64,000 nt of DNA from assembly GCA_945876035.1 (NCBI GenBank), contig CAMCMU010000011.1, positions 40,562 to 104,561 on the forward strand. The letters are read 5' to 3'. Under the pieces are notes generated by a model, which did no database searches, had not been told where the DNA came from, and saw only the letters and a list, made by a program, of their open reading frames with translations. Both the position numbers and the translations under genes were made by a program. Source of the stretch: Schlesneria paludicola DSM 18645 (GTDB lineage Bacteria > Planctomycetota > Planctomycetia > Planctomycetales > Planctomycetaceae). This document shows, one piece after another, positions 57,498-64,000 of this stretch (position 1 is the stretch's first letter; each line of letters begins with the position of its first letter).

Positions 57498-58904
57498 TTA
57501 CTGTTTTTTCGCTCCGAGGCCGATGGCTGCAACGAGAGCCGCACCGTAGGCCGCTTCTTCACGATCGCGGGTGAAGTTCAACGGCATGCCGAACGACTGA
57601 GAGACAATTTCGGCGAGTAGCTGATTTTCTCGCAATCCATTCCCTGCGGCGACAAGTTTCGAACGTGTGCCACCTGCGATCTGCTGAATTGCTAAATAGC
57701 CATCGTGCAAAGAGCGCGCCATTCCTTCGAGAACGGCGCGAGCGAAATGCCCCGCCGTGAAATTCTGTGGCGAGAGGCCCGTCATCTCACCTCGAGCTGT
57801 TGGATCGCGACGAGTGCCTGAAAAAAACGGGTCGCATCGTAGTCCGTCGGCACCGCAGACGATATCTCCTGCCAGTTGATTCATAATCTCGTAAATCGGT
57901 GTTGCAACATTGAGGTTGAACACCGAGCGACCGATGTCACGAAAGAATTGATCCGTAATCTGATAAGCCCAACCACCCGCAAGCCCCACATTCGAGAGGA
58001 GATTCCCTCCGCAGGGATATGGCCTCAACTCGATTGGCAGCAAAAACTCGTGCTGTTCCGTGTAGACGGCGACTTGAGCGCCGGTTCCCACGTTGACGAG
58101 GACGCTCTCACGTCTGTCGCTGACACTGCCAATAAAACTTGCCTGATGATCACCAATGGGAGCAAATACGGGTGTTCCTACGGGAAGTCCGGTATCCTCC
58201 GCGGCAGCATGTGTCAAAATTCCAATCCGCTCATTGGCCTCTCGTACCTCAGGAAAGAGGGAGCGAGGCAGTGCCAGAGCATCAATCGCCTCGTCACTCC
58301 ACTGCCGGAGCCGAACATCAAGCACGCCACTGCTGCCGGCACAGGATGGTTCTGTGATCGGCGACTGACCGGTTAACAGTGAGCCGAAGTAATCCATAAT
58401 GAAACAGGCATGCGCAGACTCCGGAAGCAAACCGTTCATTTTCAACCAGAACAACGTCACTGCCATAAAACCCGGCTGCAGTTGACATCCCGTCCGTCGC
58501 CACGAATCGACACCAATTAAATCACGCGCCGCATCCAAACACGACACACCGAGGCCTGGAATGACTTCCAGAGAACGGCGATCCTGCCAGTTGATCAAGG
58601 GCGATAGTGGATCGTTATGACGGTCCGTCAAGACAACGCCGTGTTGTTGTCCGGTGATACCAATACCAACGATTTCTTGCGTGCGTGCACCGAGTTGATC
58701 ACAGACGAGCTTCAGACAGTCAAAGCCGTGTCTGCCAATTTTTCGGGCATCCCACTCCGAACGTCCTCGCACACGATCGGCATTCGATGTGTCATCGGCA
58801 TCGCTAACCTGCGTTCCCCTCGCAAGCAGTTCGTTGCGTCCGATATCGAACGCCAAGCTCGTAATCTTGGTCGTCCCCAAATCAATGCTGACAACGATGG
58901 ACAT
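57498..58904 (-). CDS. FGGY carbohydrate kinase, sedoheptulokinase-like
   Basis: 468 aa, cytoplasmic sugar kinase. Phosphate loops SIDLGTTKITSLAFD and VNVGTGAQVAVYT mark the ASKHA fold; GIGITGQQHGVVL and PLINWQDRRS are shared with sedoheptulokinase and xylulokinase. CGADGLRCDPFFSGTRRDP and GNGLRENQLLAEIVSQSFGMPL complete the family. Product would be a ketose phosphate for the pentose-phosphate route. It points away from the BMC-T gene with 361 nt between; a functional link is not shown. Confidence 0.88.
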   Translation of the reverse strand: MSIVVSIDLGTTKITSLAFDIGRNELLARGTQVSDADDTSNADRVRGRSEWDARKIGRHGFDCLKLVCDQLGARTQEIVGIGITGQQHGVVLTDRHNDPLSPLINWQDRRSLEVIPGLGVSCLDAARDLIGVDSWRRTGCQLQPGFMAVTLFWLKMNGLLPESAHACFIMDYFGSLLTGQSPITEPSCAGSSGVLDVRLRQWSDEAIDALALPRSLFPEVREANERIGILTHAAAEDTGLPVGTPVFAPIGDHQASFIGSVSDRRESVLVNVGTGAQVAVYTEQHEFLLPIELRPYPCGGNLLSNVGLAGGWAYQITDQFFRDIGRSVFNLNVATPIYEIMNQLAGDIVCGADGLRCDPFFSGTRRDPTARGEMTGLSPQNFTAGHFARAVLEGMARSLHDGYLAIQQIAGGTRSKLVAAGNGLRENQLLAEIVSQSFGMPLNFTRDREEAAYGAALVAAIGLGAKKQ

Positions 58905-59265
58905 GAGGGTATCCGATACTGATCCAAATCAACGGTCGAACCGACGAGTTTTACAATTGATCCGCTTGAGGAACAACACTGACGCCGAATTTCAAATCGC
59001 CGTATCCCGTCACTCCTCGTCAGCGGAGCATTAGCCTCGAGGACAACTGGATAACCCGTTTTTCCGGCACTGTTGCCCCAATCCTTTCGACAGTTGAAAA
59101 TGTCGCGTTCTCGCTCCGTTGCTAGGCAGTCAAAGGAATCATGTTGATGTACAGTGTGCAGACAAAACCATCGATTCCTCCATATGTGGACAGAGTCGAA
59201 ATTATTTGCGGACATCTCGCGATAGCACGTGAAAGAGTCGGTTTTCATAAAGAGAAGGAGTTACG
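58905..59265. other. Divergent intergenic region, kinase / BMC-T
   Basis: 361 nt, presumably with both promoters. No gene or repeat seen. AAGGAG lies 6 nt before the BMC-T ATG. Confidence 0.5.
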
Positions 59266-59877
59266 ATGGGCAATTCGCTGAGTTTAGCGTTGCTCGAAGT
59301 CAACAACTTGGCACCATCATTTGTTGTCACCGATGCCTGTTCCAAGATGGCGAAAGTTCGCATTCTGGGAATTGAAAGCACGGACGGCGCAGCGCAATGT
59401 ATCAAACTTATTGGTTCACTGGCTGATGTGCGCGCTGCGGCAGAGCATGGAATGGCTCTGGCTCAAAAAATGGGGAGTTCCGCCGCTTACACTGTCATGG
59501 CGGCCCCACTCGAAGTGACATTTCAACTGGCCAATTCCAAACCAGCGTTTAGCCCCCTACTCGGTGTTTACGATTCACGAATCCCGAAAGAGAACATCAT
59601 GACCTCAACTCAAGCCCTCGGATTACTGGAAACACAAGGCCTTGTTGCCGCATTGCACGCAACGGATGACATGCTGAAATCGTCGAACGTCGTTTTGGCT
59701 GGCAAAGAAAAAATCGGTGCCGCTTACGTGACCATCATGATTCGCGGCGATGTCGCCGCAGTGCAAACCGCGATCGAAGTCGGACGCCAGACGGTCGAGC
59801 GACTGGGCGGCAAGCTCATCTTGGCAGACGTCATCGCTCGCCCGCATGCCGACCTCGCTGCCTTGCTTCCCTCCTAA
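59266..59877 (+). CDS. Tandem-domain bacterial microcompartment shell protein (BMC-T)
   Basis: 203 aa with two BMC folds: residues about 5-90 (LSLALLEVNNLAPSFVVTDACSKMAKVRILGIE) and about 108-195 (STQALGLLETQGLVAALHATDDMLKSSNVVLAGKEKIG ... IMIRGDVAAVQTAIEVG). The second repeat is the more canonical, with the KIGxxY...RGDVAAV core that lines the hexagon pore. The length and arrangement match PduT-like pseudohexameric trimers, but the iron-sulfur Cys of PduT has no counterpart. The ending VIARPHADLAALLP is typical. No other shell or cargo genes occur in the window, so this is an orphan copy whose partners must be elsewhere. Confidence 0.94.
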   Translation: MGNSLSLALLEVNNLAPSFVVTDACSKMAKVRILGIESTDGAAQCIKLIGSLADVRAAAEHGMALAQKMGSSAAYTVMAAPLEVTFQLANSKPAFSPLLGVYDSRIPKENIMTSTQALGLLETQGLVAALHATDDMLKSSNVVLAGKEKIGAAYVTIMIRGDVAAVQTAIEVGRQTVERLGGKLILADVIARPHADLAALLPS

Positions 59878-60131
59878 GCCACGGACGTGCCTCCTGAGAC
59901 GAAATCTAAATCGAAGAGACGATCGGTTTCCGCATTTCTACTTTCGCGTCTGTCGAAATATCAGGGGAATCGAGAGCCCTCGGAACCAATTGCTCACAGC
60001 AACGGTTCGAGGGCTCAAACAGACTGTGGCGATTTCCCCCTGCCGCATTTATGTTGAAACTCAACGACATCCACAGGCCCTTGCGGCGGGTGTCGTCGAG
60101 TCAGAGGATGGGCCTCTTGACACACGGTCAA

Positions 60132-62297
60132 CTACTCCGGCAATGCGGGTGCCGATGGTTGATCGGGGACTGAGCTGGAAGTGGCTGACGGCGATGTCTG
60201 AGCCGGGTCCTGAATCGGCGTCTGTCCGGACACCGGCACGATAGCCGTTTGCAAGATCACTTTTTTCTGAATCTTGTCACCACTTTTTTCGCCTTGGAGT
60301 TGAACCCAACCAACCAGATAAAGGGGGCCGACAACGGGCGGCTTCATCGCCTCGGGGAACGATGTTTTCTTTCCTGATTCAAATCTCTGAATGTACTCGT
60401 TTAGGTGCAGTTGCAAGTCGGCCAACGGCATCGCGTAAGAATAGCTCAATTCCCCCTTCTTCGGCGCGATCCCGCGCGCCCCTCCGGGCATCTCTCTCAC
60501 CAGCATTTCATGACGGCGGATACCATTGGGCATCTGCGAAAACACCATTTCTTCGGCCAACGCGAGGCGAAGCCTGAGCAATGGCAACTGCTCTGCGTCC
60601 ATACCCGTTACCTTAGCACGAATCGACAATTGGCCATCGACGATACCTGATTCCAATTCCAGCTCAATAGGCGTCGATAGCTTTCGACCCTTCTCGACGA
60701 ACTGTCGAAAGATGTTGAACGCAGCGCCGGCCTGTTGAATCGGACCGGCATAAGGAAACCTCTGAGAATCAAGCACCACGCCGTCGATTGCCACCGTTGG
60801 AGTTCCCCCACCATCATAGAAGGCAAAACGATCCTCACTGTCCTGATTGACCAATCCATCGGGACCGGGAATATGCTGGTGATAGCGTAACGCAACCAAC
60901 TGGGTACGAGGGTACGTGGCCGAGAGTGCGGACACCGCGATATCCGCGGCGACACATGGGGGACACGCACTACCAGTAAACAATTCAACAAGCGTGGTAT
61001 GGTTCCCGAGCTCCCCTTCGGACACGGGCGGCGATGATTCACGAATCTGTTGCATCAGAAGACCCATTTTAGAACGATGAACTTGATCCACGTGCTCTTC
61101 CATGCCCTTGGCATCACCATTCTTTTCGATCCAAAGCTGTTTCAATTGCTCGCGAGGAGTCGCCTCACCCGCAGGCTCACCGGCACGTTGTGCAAGGACG
61201 TAATTTTCCAGCATCGGCATAGCGACGACATCTGTGAGGTACTCGATCGCCTCCGCATTTCTTTTGGTTGCCATGGCACGCGTTGCCAGACTGAACAGAA
61301 TATCGGGATGAAATGGCTGCGTTTTGAGAAGCCCTTCCAAAGCGGTTTGCGCTTCCGCTTGCGTTTCTGGAGAATCGCTTTGACTGTTATTCAACGCGAT
61401 CTCTGTTTCTGCGGCTTCCCGAATAGGGATACTAAACTGCTTCAGTTTTTCGGCATCCGCAAAGTCATGCTCGAGAGCACTCTGCAAGAGCTTTAATGCT
61501 TCTTCTGGTAGGCGTCGGTTGGCCGCCAGTTGCTGAGCACATTGCAATTCTGACCGCTGCAGAACTCTCGCTCCCCAGCCGGTGGAACAATTTAAATACG
61601 TATCGATAAACATCAGCAAGCCTTCATCAGAAAGCTCGAAAGTTTGTCGTATCATCATCAATCTTCCCATGGCCTCGTACGCGACGGGACTATTTTTGTT
61701 TTCGATTGCGAGATCCACAAGTTTGCCAATGCCCGACTGATCCGTCATTCCTTTCAATACCGCTTGGAATTCTTTCGCGCCTGGGGGATTACCCACCGGC
61801 ACATAATCACCGAGGTTGTCGGCATCCGTGCTGAGCATCCTCGCCAAGTAGAGTTCTTGGAGGCCACTACTCAGCGACCCACGAATCGCAACTCCATCAA
61901 AATGACCGCTGAATTCCATCTCAACATTCAAATTCTTGGCAATGATTGTCACGGTCTTGTTCTCAATTTTCGTCTCCGAAATCTGAGGATCGGCAGAGCC
62001 ATTCGTTGCATCGATGACTTCTCCCTTGAATTGACCATTGTCATCCTGAGAAAAACGGACAATCCAAGCATAGTTGTCCACCCCTTGATTCGTCACAATC
62101 AAGACCCAGTTCCCTTCAAACGACTTTGGTTCAGAATTGATGGGAATGATTTTTTTGGGGTCTGAACTGTCACCGGCAGCGTTTGAAGGAGCGGTCACAT
62201 CAACGGTCGCCGCATCCGGCATTTTCTGACCACAACCAACAGCTAGAAAAACAAGCAGGCACATGAACCACTTCAGCGATCGAGTGATGCTGGACAT
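60132..62297 (-). CDS. Large lipoprotein with thioredoxin-like CPPC domain
   Basis: 721 aa from the ATG at 62297. Lipoprotein signal MSSITRSLKWFMCLLVFLAVGC with lipobox AVGC. Residues about 60-170 form a small beta domain (FEGNWVLIVTNQGVDNYAW); 180-420 are helical and TPR-like (AIEYLTDVVAMPM). Near residue 460, TTLVELFTGSACPPCVAADIA is a thioredoxin-like domain with CPPC; GGTPTVAIDGVVL holds the cis-Pro. The last 150 residues are beta-rich and end in a Pro/Ser-rich tail. It is probably a periplasmic, membrane-anchored thiol protein; whether it oxidises or reduces is unknown. Confidence 0.82.
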   Translation of the reverse strand: MSSITRSLKWFMCLLVFLAVGCGQKMPDAATVDVTAPSNAAGDSSDPKKIIPINSEPKSFEGNWVLIVTNQGVDNYAWIVRFSQDDNGQFKGEVIDATNGSADPQISETKIENKTVTIIAKNLNVEMEFSGHFDGVAIRGSLSSGLQELYLARMLSTDADNLGDYVPVGNPPGAKEFQAVLKGMTDQSGIGKLVDLAIENKNSPVAYEAMGRLMMIRQTFELSDEGLLMFIDTYLNCSTGWGARVLQRSELQCAQQLAANRRLPEEALKLLQSALEHDFADAEKLKQFSIPIREAAETEIALNNSQSDSPETQAEAQTALEGLLKTQPFHPDILFSLATRAMATKRNAEAIEYLTDVVAMPMLENYVLAQRAGEPAGEATPREQLKQLWIEKNGDAKGMEEHVDQVHRSKMGLLMQQIRESSPPVSEGELGNHTTLVELFTGSACPPCVAADIAVSALSATYPRTQLVALRYHQHIPGPDGLVNQDSEDRFAFYDGGGTPTVAIDGVVLDSQRFPYAGPIQQAGAAFNIFRQFVEKGRKLSTPIELELESGIVDGQLSIRAKVTGMDAEQLPLLRLRLALAEEMVFSQMPNGIRRHEMLVREMPGGARGIAPKKGELSYSYAMPLADLQLHLNEYIQRFESGKKTSFPEAMKPPVVGPLYLVGWVQLQGEKSGDKIQKKVILQTAIVPVSGQTPIQDPAQTSPSATSSSVPDQPSAPALPE

Positions 62298-62388
62298 CTT
62301 GAATGTTTCCGTCAAAGAAGGCGATTGGATCAACAGAACGATGAATTCGAATCGGAATTTCCGCAAGCACATTTCGGTATTGGTCAGT

Positions 62389-63444
62389 CTATCGGGGATT
62401 GAGAATCTTCTCCGAATTTGTTTCGTGACCGGCCAACCAATCAGCAACCCACAACTGACTTGACCCATCAGGTGTACGAGTCGATGTCCACATCAAACTT
62501 TTTCCATCGGGACTGAAGACGGGTAGCACATCGGCCGCCGAACTAAACGTGATCTGCTTGATGACTCCACTCTTGACCGTGCGGTCACTCCAGTCTAGAT
62601 CCATCGTGAAAAGATTAAAATGAGCTGATGTCGGACCTCCACTGTAATCGGCACCCGCCCACACCAAATATTTACCGCTCGGGTGAAAATAGGGACACCA
62701 ATTAACCTGATTGAGATTGTCCGTCAGTTGCACTTCTGTTTTTCCATCTACAGAAATCATATAGAGTTGCAGCATATGCTCCCGCTGACGATCCGAGCGA
62801 AAGACGATCCAATTGCCATCCGGCGAGAAGAACGGCCCGCCATCGTAGCCGGGAGTTTTTGTCAACTGTCGAACGTTTGAGCCATCGGCATCCATCAGGT
62901 ACAAGTCCGGGTCTCCGTGCCGCTTGGAGGTAAACACAATCTGCCTACCATCCGGTGAAAAACTTCCCTCTGCGTCATACCCCGCAGAATCAGTGAGGCG
63001 TTTCATTCCGGTACCGTTGGTGTTAACCAGATACAGTTCTAAATGGGGATCAAAGTCCCACTGATACCGCCGACGCCCCCCCTTGGCCGCTTCTTCTCGA
63101 GCCGATAATTCCGTCTCATCAATCATCGGATCTGTGTGGCTTGAGGCAAACACTATCTTGGATCCGTCGTTGTTGAAGTAGGCGCATGTCGTCCGCCCTC
63201 GTCCCGTACTCAACAAACGCGGCGTTTGTTCGTCAATTTTCTGAACATAAATCTGATAGAAGGGATATCCAATCGGATACGCTTGATAGACGATTGTGTC
63301 TCCCGCCGGCGAGAAGTAGCCTTCCCCCGCACGTGGCAATCCGGAAGTCACCTGATGGATGTTTGCCAAGTGCTTGGTTTCTGCGGCGACATCGGTCTCG
63401 ATCTGCGGGGCGGTCAGCACTACAAACAAAAATGGCAAAAGCAT
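62389..63444 (-). CDS. Exported TolB-like PD40 beta-propeller protein
   Basis: 351 aa from the ATG at 63444 with a signal peptide (MLLPFLFVVLTAPQ...VAA); a GTG 36 nt upstream is less likely. Five or six PD40 blades: YFNNDGSKIVFASSH, SFSPDGRQIVFTSKRHGDPDLYLMDADG, FFSPDGNWIVFRSDR, YFHPSGKYLVWAGADY, VFSPDGKSLMWTSTR. Such propellers bind peptides or act with peptidases; none is fused here. Precedes the thioredoxin-like lipoprotein on the same strand by 91 nt, so both may be one transcript. Confidence 0.88.
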   Translation of the reverse strand: MLLPFLFVVLTAPQIETDVAAETKHLANIHQVTSGLPRAGEGYFSPAGDTIVYQAYPIGYPFYQIYVQKIDEQTPRLLSTGRGRTTCAYFNNDGSKIVFASSHTDPMIDETELSAREEAAKGGRRRYQWDFDPHLELYLVNTNGTGMKRLTDSAGYDAEGSFSPDGRQIVFTSKRHGDPDLYLMDADGSNVRQLTKTPGYDGGPFFSPDGNWIVFRSDRQREHMLQLYMISVDGKTEVQLTDNLNQVNWCPYFHPSGKYLVWAGADYSGGPTSAHFNLFTMDLDWSDRTVKSGVIKQITFSSAADVLPVFSPDGKSLMWTSTRTPDGSSQLWVADWLAGHETNSEKILNPR

Positions 63445-63644
63445 TTTATGATTCTCAGATGTTTTTGACGCTTGGTCCACACAGGCACATCATGAATGGA
63501 CTACGCAAAAAAGTACAGACGCACCCCTGTTTCAACAGTCTGTTCCGGAAATCAAAACCGTTTTTTTCGATCGTCATCCAATAGAGTGCCTCGGAAAAAC
63601 CTCACGATGCCAGTATGGGGCTAGTTGAAGCGACCTGCGAACCG

Positions 63645-64000
63645 TGACCTGCCCCCCGGAAACAGCAGCACTTTCCGAGAGAGAATCTGGCGGTGCCACA
63701 ACCAAAGGAGGGCATTCAATACCACGCGGAAAGAAAGAACTGGCTGAGCAGATCATCCCCAATCTGCGAGAGGTCGAAGTCGAGGTGGGGCGCGGTAGGA
63801 CCGTTGCCGAGGCGGTCCAGAAGATCGGTGTGACGGAGCAGACGTACTCCAGATGGAAGAAGCAGTACGGTGGCCTCCGGATAGACCAGGCCAAGCGGCT
63901 GAAGGATCTCGAGAAGGAGAATAGCCGACTGAAGCGGCTGTTGGCCGACGCCGAACTCGACAAGGCGATTCTTCGGGAGGCCGCATCGGGAAACTTCTGA
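63645..64000 (+). mobile_element. IS3-type element, left end and orfA, continuing past the window
   Basis: Begins with terminal TGACCTGCCCCCCGG. AAAGGAGGG precedes the expected start, but the codon at 63719 is ATA where the copy at 34592 has ATG. The OrfA reading is otherwise complete (about 93 residues to TGA at 63998-64000): KKELAEQIIPNLREVEVEVGRG, helix-turn-helix VAEAVQKIGVTEQTYSRWKKQYGG and zipper LEKENSRLKRLLADAELDKAI, ending AASGNF. OrfB lies beyond the edge. The element probably cannot make OrfA normally. Confidence 0.88.

Noticed and set aside
57498..59877. A microcompartment operon of BMC-T plus sugar kinase
   Set aside because: The two genes are divergent, no second shell protein or encapsulation enzyme is present, and the kinase shows no obvious targeting extension.

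Overview
The window looks like chromosomal DNA of a planctomycete (order Planctomycetales). The reasons are three DUF1501 proteins with twin-arginine-like leaders, a PQQ/WD40/PD40 beta-propeller repertoire, large lipoproteins with tandem modules, IS3 and IS1595 debris, generous intergenic spacing, and a tandem-domain microcompartment shell protein. All calls come from reading the sequence and its translations; no database search was run.

Layout. 0-9 kb: housekeeping genes (asnS, an initiator tRNA-Met with a strong terminator, a secreted cyclophilin, a RecQ-type helicase that stops early, and gyrA overlapping a dTDP-glucose 4,6-dehydratase gene). 9-13 kb: a DUF1501 protein tail-to-tail with an FdhF/YdeP-type molybdopterin oxidoreductase. 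13.1-24.4 kb: a seven-gene minus-strand operon (MerR/B12-domain regulator, PQQ-like propeller, FAD oxidoreductase, DUF1365, cyclopropane-synthase-like methyltransferase, second methyltransferase, DUF1295). Four of its junctions are ATGA overlaps. Opposite it, on the plus strand, lie a SRPBCC protein and a class II photolyase. This is the gene set of LitR/CarH- or sigmaE/ChrR-type light and singlet-oxygen responses. Here, however, the regulator has lost the residues that bind and read cobalamin, and the lead methyltransferase has lost two bicarbonate ligands needed for cyclopropane formation. I regard this as the most interesting system in the window.

24.9-40.3 kb is accessory and visibly eroded: an HpcH/HpaI aldolase, a DUF4440-like exported protein, a Gly-rich/TPR exported protein interrupted at a G10 tract, a GlmL/MutL remnant, two APC permeases (one AT-richer and fused to a stress-protein-like domain), a beta-lactamase-fold protein without its catalytic SxxK, and a WD40 lipoprotein broken by a frameshift and a stop. 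Two halves of an IS3-type element bracket 34.5-40.3 kb. 40.3-50.2 kb: an M20 amidohydrolase, a cupin, two DUF1501 proteins, a U32/RlhA-like protein, and an NtrC-like regulator whose receiver and AAA+ motifs are all degenerate while its Fis helix-turn-helix is intact.

51-59.9 kb is a small-molecule catabolism region: decayed Gfo/Idh/MocA and VOC genes, RidA, a KDPG-type aldolase, an MFS exporter, an AbgB-like amidohydrolase, a sedoheptulokinase-like FGGY kinase, and an orphan tandem BMC (BMC-T) shell protein. The window ends with a thioredoxin-fold lipoprotein, a TolB-like propeller protein and the start of another IS3 copy whose orfA start codon reads ATA.
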